A DNA stretch of 64,000 nucleotides from Chitinophaga jiangningensis (GCF_900142605.1 NZ_FRBL01000011.1:177131-241130), one strand, 5' to 3'; positions 17,762-27,490 are shown, counted from the first letter of the stretch. Program-made: numbers and translations. The notes: generated by a model from the sequence alone, not told the origin.

Positions 17762-20700
17762 TTAAAATTCATAACGGGCGCCTACCTGTATTTGCCATGG
17801 ATTACCACCCGGCGATACCGTACCGCTGTTTGTATTTACGTTGTATTTATACGCCAGGTTAGCATAGTCAAATCCACCGAGGGAATAAATGTTCTGCTTA
17901 CCCAGGTTTTTGCTGGTACCCCACGACTTATTAAAAATATTCGCGAGGTTGAAGATGTCGCACGAAAGCTCCATCCGCTGCTTTTTAGTGAAGTTGAATT
18001 TCTTGGAAATACGCACATCCCAAACACCATAGAAAGGATTCACACCGCCGTTTCTTTCAGCAACCCTGCCCATGCTGGCGCGCACGTAATCCTTGTAGCC
18101 GGAGCTGACGGCAGGATTATCCAGAATTGCCTGGATGCCTTTGCGGTATGCCTCCGGAACGGCTGTATTATTTACATCAAACACATAGGCGAGGTCGTTG
18201 GAGTTAACGAAGTCGCCGTTTACGTTACCTGATACAGCAAGACTATACCGCGTACCGCCTATACCGGAATAACGCAATCCCACGTTGAAACCCGCGAAGG
18301 TAGGAGACGTACCGTAGAACACCACCTTATGACGGAACTGGTTATCGCTGTATGTCATATGACTCAGGTCACGCGGATCATCTTTCACCATCACCGACAA
18401 TGTAGCGGTATTAGCCACGTCCCCGTTGTAGGAAGTATTATCCCTCGCATCGTTCCAGGTATAGCTGAAAGAAACCTCACCGTCTTTCCAGTAGCGGTAG
18501 GTAGCGTCCACCACAAAAGCGAACTGGTTTACCTTACCATCGCTGTTGAGTTCCAGCACACGGCCCACGTTAGTACTTTTACGGCCCTTTTGCCAGTCGG
18601 TAGCGCCGTTGGTAGTGATGATGGAAGCAGCCGGCACATACACGCCTCTGTTGCCTTCCTGCGCCAGCGTGAAGAATGGCTGGTCCACCATGTTACGGTC
18701 TACATACATATAGTTATGCCGCGCGATGGTGGTGAAGAAGGTCAAACCGGCTTTAAAGTTTTCAGTAAAGAAGTGATTATAGGAAATGTTTGCTTTATAC
18801 ACCACCGGAATCCTTGCTTCCTTTCCATTCATGTTTATGGTCCCTTGTTTGGCCAGGCCCAGCTGGTCAAACAGTTCTTTACCGGGAGCGGTGGAAGGAT
18901 CTTTCCGGTAACCTGTGAAGTTCGGAGTAGGCACGCCTGCCCCGGTGATATCCACGGTCCATACCTTGGTACCATCAAACAACATGTTGTTGATCATCGC
19001 GTAGTTGTTGATATCGGAGCCGAAAATAGCGGCGCCGAAGCGGAGGTAGTCGGTATGTTTTTCGTTGATATCCCAGTTGAACTGCAGCCGCGGCTGGATC
19101 TGAAAAGTATTCAGTCCGCGGTTGGTCTGTAGTCCCAGTTCTTTATCAACAGTTTCATTGTAATTCGGTTTTTTGAGATACGTGGTATAATCTGCACGGA
19201 TACCGGCAGTCATTTCCAGTCCCGGCGCCAGCTTCGTTTGCATCTGTGCATACAGCGCTGCGGCCACAATGCCTTGTTTCACACTCGGATCATCGGAGAG
19301 TGCCACTTCGCGGGCATAGCGGTAGGGCGTCATGTTATTGAAATTATCCATACCGGTGAAGTAGAAGCGGCCATTCATTTCGGAACCATACAGCGAGTTC
19401 ATGTGACTGTACATGATGTCGGTACCAAAAGTAAAGTTAGCCTTGTTCGTACTGTAGTACACGTTATCTACCAACTGAAACACGTTGTTATAAAAATGTT
19501 CAGGAGAGAAGCGTTGTCCACCGAGCTGGATATTTGTAAAGAGAGAGGTAGTGCCCGCACGTTTGGTTTCCACTCTTTCCACTATGGCACGGGGGATGTT
19601 AGCTGCAGGCAGCTGACTGCCGGGCGAACTTTTTTCATAGGTGTATAGATGCTGGAATTTCAACTCGTTGGTGAACTTTGGGTTCACTACGGTACGCAGG
19701 GTAGCAAGCAGACTGTTATTAATCGCCTGTGCATCCGCATACACCTCATACAGGTTGATGGAAGTATTGTCATCCCTGCCGAGTGGGGCGCGGTCATTAA
19801 TGTAGTTATCGCGAATGGTAAGGAGGTTCTTTTCATTAATCTGCCAGTCGATACGTGCAAAGCCCGCATCGGTACCTCTTTTCTTGTTAAAAGACCCTGT
19901 TTGCTGGGAGCTGGCCACCCCGTACTTTGTGCGGGCAATATCGAGGTACTGGTCAAGGGTAGCCTGGTTGATGCCGAGTCGCGCTTCATCCGCAGGGGAT
20001 TTGATATCGGCGATCAGCAGGGGCCTTACATCCGCCTGGTGGTCCCAGCCGATGAAGAAGTGCAGCTTGTCTTTGATCAATGGGCCGGAGAGCGTGGCAC
20101 CATACTGATAGGTGGAGAAGTCGTTGGTACGCCGTGCCCCGCGTGCGTCGTACCTGCTGGACAGCCAGTCGTTTCGCATGTACATGAAAGCGCTGCCATG
20201 CATTTCGTTGGTACCCGCTTTGGTTACGGCGCTGATGGTACCACCACCGCTGCGGCCGTAGGTAACATCGTACTGGTTGGTCACCACTTTAAACTCGCGG
20301 ATGGTTTCCATGGACAGGGCGTAAGGGCCGCCGATTCTGGCGTTGGTGCCGCTGCTGGAAGTGGGATTTTTAGCCGAAGTGCCATCGATGGTAATGTTGG
20401 TGGAGGAACCTAGCTGGCCGGCCAGGTTAGAGCCGCTGCTTAGCGGCGAGAGATCGATCAGCGAAGAAAAGTTACGGCCGTTTACCGGGAGGCGGGCGAT
20501 GTCGCGCCCTGTAACGGTGGTGGCCGCACCAAAGTTCTCGGTTTTGTTTTTCAGTCCGGAGGCAGTCACTTTCACTTCGTTGATGTTTACGGACGAGGAT
20601 TGGAGTACTGCTTTGATACGTACCAGGTCGCCCTGGTTGAGCGTATAACCGGTTAGTTTTTGCGCGCCGTACCCAACAGAAGAAATACTGATGGAATACG

Positions 20701-20932
20701 GACCTCCCAGGGGCAACTCCTTGAAGTTGAATTCCCCTTTGGCATTGGTGACCGTTCTGCTGGTGAAGCCGGTGGATTCGTTACGAATCAGCACGGAGGC
20801 TCCCGGTATCAGTTGTTTGGCATCATCTGACACCGTTCCGGCCACTGAAGCCTGCGTAGTTTGGGCATACAGGTGCAGTGAAAAAAGACAGCATAATACG
20901 AATGATAAGGCAACACTACATACAGCTTTCAT
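17762..20932 (-). CDS. Oar-like TonB-dependent receptor
   Basis: TonB-dependent outer-membrane receptor of about 1056 residues. The start chosen is MKAVCSVALSFVLCCLF, which gives a clean signal peptide; an upstream in-frame extension of 33 codons has no signal character. A carboxypeptidase-regulatory-like domain (VAGTVSDDAKQLIPGASV) is followed by a plug with ITGRD-like text VTGRDIARLPVNGRNFSSL and IDGTSAKNPTS, then a long barrel ending in QIQVGARYEF. This resembles the Oar/CarboxypepD_reg receptor group rather than SusC, and no SusD follows. The substrate is unknown; the group includes peptide or protein-related receptors. Confidence 0.92.
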   Translation of the reverse strand: MKAVCSVALSFVLCCLFSLHLYAQTTQASVAGTVSDDAKQLIPGASVLIRNESTGFTSRTVTNAKGEFNFKELPLGGPYSISISSVGYGAQKLTGYTLNQGDLVRIKAVLQSSSVNINEVKVTASGLKNKTENFGAATTVTGRDIARLPVNGRNFSSLIDLSPLSSGSNLAGQLGSSTNITIDGTSAKNPTSSSGTNARIGGPYALSMETIREFKVVTNQYDVTYGRSGGGTISAVTKAGTNEMHGSAFMYMRNDWLSSRYDARGARRTNDFSTYQYGATLSGPLIKDKLHFFIGWDHQADVRPLLIADIKSPADEARLGINQATLDQYLDIARTKYGVASSQQTGSFNKKRGTDAGFARIDWQINEKNLLTIRDNYINDRAPLGRDDNTSINLYEVYADAQAINNSLLATLRTVVNPKFTNELKFQHLYTYEKSSPGSQLPAANIPRAIVERVETKRAGTTSLFTNIQLGGQRFSPEHFYNNVFQLVDNVYYSTNKANFTFGTDIMYSHMNSLYGSEMNGRFYFTGMDNFNNMTPYRYAREVALSDDPSVKQGIVAAALYAQMQTKLAPGLEMTAGIRADYTTYLKKPNYNETVDKELGLQTNRGLNTFQIQPRLQFNWDINEKHTDYLRFGAAIFGSDINNYAMINNMLFDGTKVWTVDITGAGVPTPNFTGYRKDPSTAPGKELFDQLGLAKQGTINMNGKEARIPVVYKANISYNHFFTENFKAGLTFFTTIARHNYMYVDRNMVDQPFFTLAQEGNRGVYVPAASIITTNGATDWQKGRKSTNVGRVLELNSDGKVNQFAFVVDATYRYWKDGEVSFSYTWNDARDNTSYNGDVANTATLSVMVKDDPRDLSHMTYSDNQFRHKVVFYGTSPTFAGFNVGLRYSGIGGTRYSLAVSGNVNGDFVNSNDLAYVFDVNNTAVPEAYRKGIQAILDNPAVSSGYKDYVRASMGRVAERNGGVNPFYGVWDVRISKKFNFTKKQRMELSCDIFNLANIFNKSWGTSKNLGKQNIYSLGGFDYANLAYKYNVNTNSGTVSPGGNPWQIQVGARYEF

Positions 20933-21204
20933 ATGGCTTGATTTGATTGATAAGCAGAGTGTATTTACAATTGCATTTTGTTGGAATCCGGTGTTCACTG
21001 ATTGACATAACGTAGCATTCACATGGTGCACATGTTTACTGAAAGTAGAAATTAAATTTCAGGGTACATAATTTTTTGAAAGATTTTTTTGGCTGGAATT
21101 GCTCTGCCCGTCTACTTTTTAACACATTTCACAGTCCGTCGGCTGAGGTAGCGGATCAGGAAGAAAATGGAGGTCGCCTGGCTCTCCATTTCCTTCGTAA
21201 AAGG

Positions 21205-21768
21205 TCAGCAGGACTTCAATACTACGGTGAGGAGTAAACGAAGTTTTCCGGCCAGGTAAAAACTAAATACATCCGGTCGTAAATCGAAATAGGTAATCAC
21301 CTGATCTTCATGATCTACAAAACTGATGCGGTATAATTTAACCAGGCGGTGTACGGATACATGCGTGAGCGTTACCTGCTTCACTCTATCGAACGGTACC
21401 TCGGATACAGGAGGGGTGTTATAAAACTGATGGAGCCGTTGCAACCGGAAAACTCTTGCTTTCAGGTCAATGTCCACGTATTGCTGTCCGAAGGTAACCA
21501 GGTAGATATCACGGCCGGTGATGATACAAAACAGCAGTAACAGCGGCGGGGCCAGCCAGGAGTCGAGCCCATAGAGGAGTACATATCCCCCATACGCCAG
21601 GGGTACAACATACAACGCCATCCATACGGCCTTCACAAATAATCGCTCATCCCCCAGCGGACGGATGATAACGGTTTCCGGAAGCACTTCCAGGAAATTT
21701 CCGGCTCTGGAACGGGCAGCCAGCTGGCGCAGGCCTTCGATGGTTCGCTGTAATCGTGATAATGGCAT
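21205..21768 (-). CDS. Hypothetical two-helix membrane protein
   Basis: Protein of 187 residues that I do not recognise. A soluble N-terminus of about 45 residues precedes two hydrophobic segments (about 46-66 and 70-88). A C-terminal half of about 100 residues rich in beta strands follows (YVDIDLKARVFRLQRL, ITYFDLRPDVFSFYLAGKL), and could be a PH-like domain facing the cytoplasm. It is divergent from the DoxX-like gene with a 126-bp gap. No operon partner is evident. Confidence 0.7.
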   Translation of the reverse strand: MPLSRLQRTIEGLRQLAARSRAGNFLEVLPETVIIRPLGDERLFVKAVWMALYVVPLAYGGYVLLYGLDSWLAPPLLLLFCIITGRDIYLVTFGQQYVDIDLKARVFRLQRLHQFYNTPPVSEVPFDRVKQVTLTHVSVHRLVKLYRISFVDHEDQVITYFDLRPDVFSFYLAGKLRLLLTVVLKSC

Positions 21769-21864
21769 TTGACTGGGGTTTAGTGTAACAGCGGAATTAC
21801 ATGGTTCTATAAATTACTACATACCACTGCATTATCACGGGAGTGATGAGATATGAAAAAAATA

Positions 21865-21872
21865 TATCTTTG
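21865..21872 (+). promoter_or_regulatory. -7 box of the DoxX-like gene promoter
   Basis: TATCTTTG is an exact match to the Bacteroidota TAnnTTTG -7 element and lies 22 bp before the ATG at 21895. No strong -33 TTTG is visible at the usual spacing. Confidence 0.45.
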
Positions 21873-21894
21873 AAGCCTTCAATCACAAAATATT

Positions 21895-22347
21895 ATGAAA
21901 CCACTCCTTGTTTTAATAACTACCTTTTTTATTGCCCTGCTGGCACTTCACTTTATACACGGCGGTTACGAGTGGGCGTTTGCAGGTCGTATAGCCATGG
22001 CCGTCATGTTGTTTTTTACTGCCAGCGCTCATTTTGCTTTTACAAAGGGTATGGAGATGATGATGCCGCCCGGCATACCGTTTAAGAAGGGGCTCGTTTA
22101 TATCACGGGGATACTGGAGATAATGGGCGGCATAGGTTTACTGCTGCCAGGATGGGCACACCTGACCGGCATCTGCCTGATAATATTTTTCCTGGCGGTA
22201 TTGCCGGCTAACATTTATGCGGCGCTGAAGCAGGTGGATTACCAGAAGGGCACCAACAATGGAAATGGTATACCATATCTCTGGTTCAGGATTCCGTTGC
22301 AGCTGCTGTTTATTATCTGGGTATACTTCAGTGCTGTAGCGGTGTAG
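21895..22347 (+). CDS. DoxX-like integral membrane protein
   Basis: Four-helix membrane protein of 150 residues (helices about 4-20, 31-50, 66-90, 93-112, with a further hydrophobic C-terminal segment). Motifs AFAGRIAMAVMLFFTASAHF and ILEIMGGIGLLLPGW match the DoxX/DoxD-like family. Members are small inner-membrane proteins, some linked to redox or quinone metabolism; the specific role here is unknown. The stop codon is only 2 bp from the stop of the convergent barrel gene, with no terminator between them. Confidence 0.78.
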   Translation: MKPLLVLITTFFIALLALHFIHGGYEWAFAGRIAMAVMLFFTASAHFAFTKGMEMMMPPGIPFKKGLVYITGILEIMGGIGLLLPGWAHLTGICLIIFFLAVLPANIYAALKQVDYQKGTNNGNGIPYLWFRIPLQLLFIIWVYFSAVAV

Positions 22348-22349
22348 CA

Positions 22350-23231
22350 CTACAGCCACCTCTTCTTCCCAAATGCATAGGATACCGTCAGCGATGGTCC
22401 GTTGTAGCCCCATTTGAGTTTGCCCTGCAGGTGGTCGCGGGTAGCATCCACATTAAAGTTGAATCCGGTATATCCGATGGCTGCTTCCAGGCGAGGAATG
22501 ATGCGATAACTTACCATCAGGTTCCCGCTAAGGATACGTCCTGTAATATCATCAATAGAAAGTTTCAGCCAGCTGAATTCACCGTTCACGGCTATACGGT
22601 CTGTGATCGCATATCCGCCCCAGATGCCTACATCCGGTAACGGCGCCGTAATAGAGAAACGTTCCGTTCTGTTGTTGATGTTATTACCGGTCAGTTCCAT
22701 GCCAATGCCGAGGCCTACCATGTGTGCACCAACGAGTACACCTACCTCATATTTCGAACTTTGCAGGAAAGCAAAGCCGTAGGATATCCGGTATATATCG
22801 GTATTAAACCAGGCATGTACGGAAGAGTTAATGTTGTAGGTTTGGTCACCGAATTGAATATCTTTTTTCAAAGTATAATCTGAAGTCCGCCGGATGCTGG
22901 CATACTTAAAATCGAGCCGCGACCTGCGGGATATGCGCCATTGGAAATCTCCGAGGAATGTGGCGGTGTTTTTATTAAACCCGAGGTCATCTTCAAAGTT
23001 AATATCGGTGCCGGTGGTACCAGAGGCATTTTCCAGGGTAACATCGGTATTGTTCACTACAAAAAATAATCCTGCCGATACTTTAAAACGGTTTACAAAC
23101 CAGGGAGCCTGGTGTTTGTATTCAGGAGGGTCCTGGCTCACCGTCATGGTTGGATTTGTTTCCTGGGCGAAGGTGTTTCTGCTAATGAGCAATATGGTAA
23201 TTAATCCGGTATAAAGCAACAGCGTTTTCAT
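22350..23231 (-). CDS. Outer-membrane beta-barrel protein, unknown function
   Basis: Protein of 293 residues with a signal peptide (MKTLLLYTGLITILLISRN to NTFAQ). Amphipathic strands alternate through the body (FKVSAGLFFVVNN, RLDFKYASIRR, YRISYGFAFL, LSGNLMVSYRI), and it ends in LTVSYAFGKKRWL. The pattern is a small outer-membrane barrel with no further assigned family. The gene runs convergently into the DoxX-like gene. Its 5' side abuts the left end of the IS1182-type element. Confidence 0.75.
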   Translation of the reverse strand: MKTLLLYTGLITILLISRNTFAQETNPTMTVSQDPPEYKHQAPWFVNRFKVSAGLFFVVNNTDVTLENASGTTGTDINFEDDLGFNKNTATFLGDFQWRISRRSRLDFKYASIRRTSDYTLKKDIQFGDQTYNINSSVHAWFNTDIYRISYGFAFLQSSKYEVGVLVGAHMVGLGIGMELTGNNINNRTERFSITAPLPDVGIWGGYAITDRIAVNGEFSWLKLSIDDITGRILSGNLMVSYRIIPRLEAAIGYTGFNFNVDATRDHLQGKLKWGYNGPSLTVSYAFGKKRWL

Positions 23232-23246
23232 AAGATACGATGGTTT

Positions 23247-24979
23247 TGAATAGAAGCCGTCTCAAAACAAGAGACGGCTTCTTTTTTAGATCGTGTTAGT
23301 ATTATATTGATTTCTTGATTTTCGTTTTAATAAAAATAGTTTCAGGATGATTTTTACGCTATTTTCTTTCTCAGGTTGTGTGCCAAGGCGATTAATCCCA
23401 TTTCAATACTAACTTTTTCCATGCCTTTGAGCATAAATCGTTTAAAGCCATGGTTATGCTTAATATTAGCGAAGACTGGCTCCACATCATAACAACGTTG
23501 TTTACGCTTCTGCACCCCTTTTTTCGTTGTTAATCGTTTATCTGCCAAGGCTTTAAGTCGATTTAGATTATGATTTACTTCTATGATCCGATTAGTTTGC
23601 TGATCATGGCAACTGTGGCGCAATAAGCAGCCATCACATTTTCTTGCCTGATATGTTGTTATGGTTTGCCTAAAGCCGTTTTTGGTCGCTTTCAGGAAGG
23701 ATTTCTTTCTATACATTCGCCCCCCGGCAGGGCATGTGTAGTAATCTTTTTCAGCATTATGACTTAGGTTCCCTGCTTTGAACTTTTCTTTCTCTTTGGT
23801 TGACTGGTGCTGGTTTCGATCGAAGGAGTTATGTTTGACATATGCGGTAATACGCTTTTTCTCTAACCATTGATAATTTTGTTCGCTGCCATATCCTGCA
23901 TCCGTTGTAATGTTAGTAGGGGCGCGTCTATATAATTCAATGTGTTGTTGTAGATGACTGATTAGAGTGGACGTATCTGTTGTTTGTTGATGTAAGCTGT
24001 AGTTTACAATATATTGATTATTAGTACTGATCTGGAGGTTATACGCTGGTTTTAGTTGCCCATTTCTCATGTGATCCTCTTTCAGACGCATAAATGTTGC
24101 CGATGGGTCGGTCTTACTATAGCTGTTGCGAGTACCTAAAATTTCTTCCTGTTGAGCATACTTTTTTAGAGCCGAAGGCCAGTTACGACGGGCATAGTTA
24201 AGCTTCTGCTTAATCTGTTTATCAACAGGCTTATCCTTGATAGCATTATTGATGGCTGCAATGGTTTTTTCCACCTTTTCACTGTCGATTTTATCATAAC
24301 CAGAAGGGTCCGTATCGTCGTCCAGCTCGGTAGCAGCCACAGATTGAGCGTATTTCCATAAGTCATTAAGTTGTTGTTTGATCTTTTCTTTGCTATACTT
24401 AATACCATTGCTCCATACAAAACTATAGCGATTAGCCTGTGACTCTATCTTTGTTCCATCGGTATAAAGCTCTTTTATGTTTAATAACCCCTCTTCGCAT
24501 AGCAGCAACACTACCTGGGTGAATATTGGCTGCAAGACCTTCTGTAGGCGCTCTCCCCTAAACCGGTTTATGGTATTATGATCAGGTTTACTCATCCCGC
24601 TAAGCCACATAAAATGAATGTTCTGCCCTAAAGCCTCTTCTATTTTACGACTGCTGTAAATATTATTTATATAGGAATAAATAAGGACTTTTAACAGCAT
24701 CCTGGGATGATAACTACTGGTTCCTCCGGATTTGTATCGCTTCAATAATAAACTAATGTCGATCCTCTCAATAACATCATTTACCACCCGAACCGGATGG
24801 TTTTCTGTGATCATATCACCTATCTCTGGCGGAAAAAGCATCGCCTGGTGCTGTAGGTTGGCTTTAAATACGACTGAAAGTGTTTTTCCTTTGGGCATAA
24901 TATATGAACGGAAAATACTAACACAGAGATTTCCCTCCCCAAAAAAAAAGAGGATGTCTTTTGAGACACCCTCTATTCA
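23247..24979 (-). mobile_element. IS1182-family insertion sequence
   Basis: About 1.73 kb bounded by imperfect 21-bp terminal inverted repeats, 23247-23267 and 24959-24979 (both contain GTCTCAAAA; three mismatches). A second inner shared motif TGTTAGTATT lies near both ends. Each end also folds on itself (GCCGTCTC/GAGACGGC on the left, GAGG-TGTC/GACA-CCTC on the right). A single intact transposase is inside. I find no clear target-site duplication. The right end runs into a perfect 19-bp palindrome at 24975. Confidence 0.82.
23354..24898 (-). CDS. IS1182 family transposase
   Basis: Full-length transposase of 514 residues. The N-terminal region carries the DUF772-type segment (HFMWLSGMSKPDHNTINRFR). 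The middle contains TDGTKIESQANRYSFVW with a candidate catalytic Asp, followed by ITTDAGYGSEQNYQWLEKK with a second. A Cys cluster follows (CDGCLLRHSC), then the C-terminal DDE-type block CYDVEPVFANIKHNHGFKRF with the likely catalytic Glu. Such transposases cut and paste their own element. The gene appears intact, so the copy may be active. Its codon usage looks more AT-rich than that of its neighbours. Confidence 0.93.
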   Translation of the reverse strand: MPKGKTLSVVFKANLQHQAMLFPPEIGDMITENHPVRVVNDVIERIDISLLLKRYKSGGTSSYHPRMLLKVLIYSYINNIYSSRKIEEALGQNIHFMWLSGMSKPDHNTINRFRGERLQKVLQPIFTQVVLLLCEEGLLNIKELYTDGTKIESQANRYSFVWSNGIKYSKEKIKQQLNDLWKYAQSVAATELDDDTDPSGYDKIDSEKVEKTIAAINNAIKDKPVDKQIKQKLNYARRNWPSALKKYAQQEEILGTRNSYSKTDPSATFMRLKEDHMRNGQLKPAYNLQISTNNQYIVNYSLHQQTTDTSTLISHLQQHIELYRRAPTNITTDAGYGSEQNYQWLEKKRITAYVKHNSFDRNQHQSTKEKEKFKAGNLSHNAEKDYYTCPAGGRMYRKKSFLKATKNGFRQTITTYQARKCDGCLLRHSCHDQQTNRIIEVNHNLNRLKALADKRLTTKKGVQKRKQRCYDVEPVFANIKHNHGFKRFMLKGMEKVSIEMGLIALAHNLRKKIA

Positions 24980-25015
24980 TTTGTGGAAGTGCCGCAGGCA
25001 CTTCCACAAATGAAT
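24975..25015. repeat. Perfect 19-bp hairpin 3' of the PepSY-like gene
   Basis: Arms 24975-24993 and 24997-25015 are exactly complementary with loop GCA (tip GCC-GCA-GGC). It begins 6 bp after the stop codon of the minus-strand gene ending at 25022 and overlaps the last 5 bp of the IS right inverted repeat. Confidence 0.9.
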
Positions 25016-25021
25016 GAATGG

Positions 25022-25564
25022 TTACTTTGATTTAATAAACGAACCATTTTTATCAAAGAACAAACGTTTGGTATCACCGCCTTTAGCAACGGTTACTTCC
25101 CAGTCTGCATTAATTTTATTCGGTTCTATAAACCTTTTTACCTTGTCTTTAGTGATGTTGTAACCTTTATAGTTGGTAACAATATAGGTAGTGATGGTAC
25201 GTGGCAGTGCTACGTTTTTCGCTACTTCATTGGCCCTGATCAGGTTACCTTTTTTGTCGTACAGTGCTTCCAGGTTCATACCGGTACCGGAGAGGTATAA
25301 AGTGTAGTACTGTTCATCACCGGTAGGTTTATGCAGCTCATCTATTTCCCAGTCTTTTTTATACGTTTTGGTAGGAATTTTCACGATGTCTTTCAGATTT
25401 GCACTTGGGAATTTCTTTTTGTAGGCTGCCACTACTTCAGGTGGCAGCTGGTCTGATTTGATACGTTCTGCTTTCAACAGGGTTTCCTGGTCCTGTGCAG
25501 TGGCGCCCAGCGCAACTGCTACCAGTAACATAACAAGAGTCAGGCCTTTTTTCAACGTTTTCAT
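25022..25564 (-). CDS. Secreted PepSY-like (DUF2874) protein
   Basis: Protein of 180 residues with a signal peptide ending near ALGATAQDQ. The mature part has two repeats of the PepSY-like/DUF2874 type (VVAAYKKKFPSANLKDIVK and a later ITTYIVTNYKGYNITKDKVK), each followed by strands such as WEIDEL and DWEVTVAKGG. Such periplasmic proteins are abundant in Bacteroidota and their role is unclear. It follows the barrel gene at 25611 by 46 bp on the same strand and is probably the last gene of that operon. Confidence 0.82.
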   Translation of the reverse strand: MKTLKKGLTLVMLLVAVALGATAQDQETLLKAERIKSDQLPPEVVAAYKKKFPSANLKDIVKIPTKTYKKDWEIDELHKPTGDEQYYTLYLSGTGMNLEALYDKKGNLIRANEVAKNVALPRTITTYIVTNYKGYNITKDKVKRFIEPNKINADWEVTVAKGGDTKRLFFDKNGSFIKSK

Positions 25565-25610
25565 ACTAGTAGGATTTAAGATGAATGAATGGTATTATTT
25601 AAACGTTTTT

Positions 25611-26306
25611 TTATCGTGCACCAATGGGTATACCTACTGCCACCAGGAACTGCCGGTTTTTGCCACGCATATCTCCTTTATAAATATTCCCGAGTCCCAG
25701 GTTGTACTGGGCATTCAGCCGGATACCTTTTCCTTTCATGAGTGTATACTGAATATCGAAGGTGGCGCCTCCGTCGATCCGGTGAATATCATCTTTTGCA
25801 TTATAGGTATAACTGAGCTTACCATTGTCCGTTCCCTTTTCATAGATATCTTTTGCTACGGTGCGGATGGCGCCATAAGGCCCAACAGCGATCCCGAAAG
25901 AGGGGGTAAAGCGATAGCGTATCATTGGTGAGAAGGACATATAGACAATCTTCCTCGTGAACTCCTCTCCTACCAGCTCCGGCGCATCTGGCGCTTTAAA
26001 GGAGTTTTCATAGTAAATCGCATTGGCTCCCTTGGGCGATTTCATAATAATATCCATGGCGAGCTGCCAGTTTGTATTCAGGTCGTAAGTGGTATATGCG
26101 CCAATGGCAAAGCCGTAGCGGGGTTGTTCGCCGCTGGCGTTTTCCAGGTAACTGCCGGAGGCTCCCACGATAATACCTACGTGTAACCTGGTAGATGTTA
26201 TTTTTTTCCCGAAAAGCAACGCGATTAACGCCTGTCCGGAAGCCACCTGTATGGCGAAAGAGGTAGTAAATACCGCTAAAAAAATGATATGTTTTATTTT
26301 AACCAT
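25611..26306 (-). CDS. Outer-membrane beta-barrel protein
   Basis: Protein of about 231 residues. I start it at MVKIKHIIFLAVFTTSFAI, which gives a normal signal peptide; the ORF extends 10 codons further up. It overlaps the 3' end of the BamA-like gene by 13 bp, indicating coupled translation. Strands such as LHVGIIVGASGSYLE, YGFAIGAYTTYDL, MIRYRFTPSFGIAVGPYG and FLVAVGIPIGAR match a small outer-membrane barrel of the OprF/PorT-like type. Function unknown. Confidence 0.78.
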   Translation of the reverse strand: MVKIKHIIFLAVFTTSFAIQVASGQALIALLFGKKITSTRLHVGIIVGASGSYLENASGEQPRYGFAIGAYTTYDLNTNWQLAMDIIMKSPKGANAIYYENSFKAPDAPELVGEEFTRKIVYMSFSPMIRYRFTPSFGIAVGPYGAIRTVAKDIYEKGTDNGKLSYTYNAKDDIHRIDGGATFDIQYTLMKGKGIRLNAQYNLGLGNIYKGDMRGKNRQFLVAVGIPIGAR

Positions 26307-27490
26307 GCGCTTCCGAATTGAATGTAAAAGCCCCATTGTTCGGGACCCCTGGCAATGTCTGCCCCCATATATAACTTAAATTTTCTTGCAAGCAGATACC
26401 GGAATCCCGTACCGTAGTTGTAGCTCCAGGGAGCATCGCCGAATTGATCATACTCATCGAAAGCCTTGCCCACACCGGTAAAGAATACGGCGCTCCATCG
26501 GCTGAAAACATTCCATCGTTGCTCGGTTTCAATCAGTGCATTGGTTTTTCCCTGGTACCTTCCTTTGGGTATACCCCGCAAATCAATCGAGGGTTTAAAA
26601 TAAAAAGGGATATCCCCTATAACCTGCTGGAAGTCGCCCCGGAGGCCGCACACCCACTTTTCCCTCCTACCAATGGGGATATACTGATACACGAAACCAT
26701 TGAGATGTGTGTACTCCATATCGCTGCCAAAAACATTGTAGGAGAAATTACCGTCCACATGAATTTTGGTGCCTTTATTCGGCGTGAAAATATTATCTCT
26801 GTTATCGAACTCTACTAATACTCCCGGAATACTGCTGATGTTCTTAAACTCTTTCGGATGAAAAAGTGAGTCAGGTAGCAGATGATCAGTGAGTTTTGCC
26901 GTAGTTTTCACAAAGAAATATTGTAGTCCGGCCGACCAGTTGCTATACCCTATCTGGCGCTGTACCCGGAGAAAGGCCGGGATGCTTTTGGTATTGGTGC
27001 CATACTTTACTTCACCCACAAGCGGCAACGTTTTGTAATAGTTCATGTTCAGACTGGCATAGCCGGCAAAAACCTTATAGCTCAATCTCCATTTAACAAT
27101 AGTACCACTACGAAACAGCCCTGCTCCCCAGCTTTTGCTATCGGTATAAAAAGCCAACCCACCGGTGATATCGGGCCGGATGGGAGCCAGCCGCTTCTCT
27201 CCAGGTTTATATGATGGTTGTTCATGCTTATGCATTAAGATCGGGGCAATGGCTCCACCGAAACCCAGAGCAGGCTCTGTAATAATGTATGGAACGGGAA
27301 TAAAACCATTGGCATTGATCATCCAGTCGCTAAAGTCAATAGCATGATCGAGGGAATCCCTCAGGGAAAACTTCCACTTTGGCTTTACAGGAATGCTGTC
27401 CTGGGCGTACGAATGCATGGAGCAGCCCAAAAGCAGCAGCAGTAACTGCACCGCAGCTATTCGACGGATCAATAACCGGTATGTGTTCAT
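26294..27490 (-). CDS. BamA/TamA-like surface antigen outer-membrane protein
   Basis: Protein of 398 residues with a signal peptide (to SMHSYAQ). The barrel resembles the bacterial surface antigen domain (Omp85 C-terminal part): PALGFGGAIAPILMHKHE near the N-terminus, the turn FDNRDNIFTPNKGTKIHVDG, RGIPKGRYQGKTNALIETEQ with the RG-x-x-x-G-RY type motif, and a terminal AWLK. POTRA domains are absent, so it is a short Omp85-like porin rather than BamA itself. First gene of a BamA-like/barrel/PepSY operon. Its leader shares a motif with the operon starting at 32106. Confidence 0.83.
   Translation of the reverse strand: MNTYRLLIRRIAAVQLLLLLLGCSMHSYAQDSIPVKPKWKFSLRDSLDHAIDFSDWMINANGFIPVPYIITEPALGFGGAIAPILMHKHEQPSYKPGEKRLAPIRPDITGGLAFYTDSKSWGAGLFRSGTIVKWRLSYKVFAGYASLNMNYYKTLPLVGEVKYGTNTKSIPAFLRVQRQIGYSNWSAGLQYFFVKTTAKLTDHLLPDSLFHPKEFKNISSIPGVLVEFDNRDNIFTPNKGTKIHVDGNFSYNVFGSDMEYTHLNGFVYQYIPIGRREKWVCGLRGDFQQVIGDIPFYFKPSIDLRGIPKGRYQGKTNALIETEQRWNVFSRWSAVFFTGVGKAFDEYDQFGDAPWSYNYGTGFRYLLARKFKLYMGADIARGPEQWGFYIQFGSAWLK

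Noticed and set aside
18329..20413. Long plus-strand open frames antisense to the TonB receptor (254-267 codons)
   Set aside because: Shadow frames of a strong minus-strand gene; no family motif or start context.
23249..23285. Hairpin GCCGTCTC/GAGACGGC followed by T-run taken as terminator of the barrel gene
   Set aside because: It is the end structure of the IS element and lies 5' of the minus-strand barrel gene, so it cannot terminate it; it may end transcription from within the IS.
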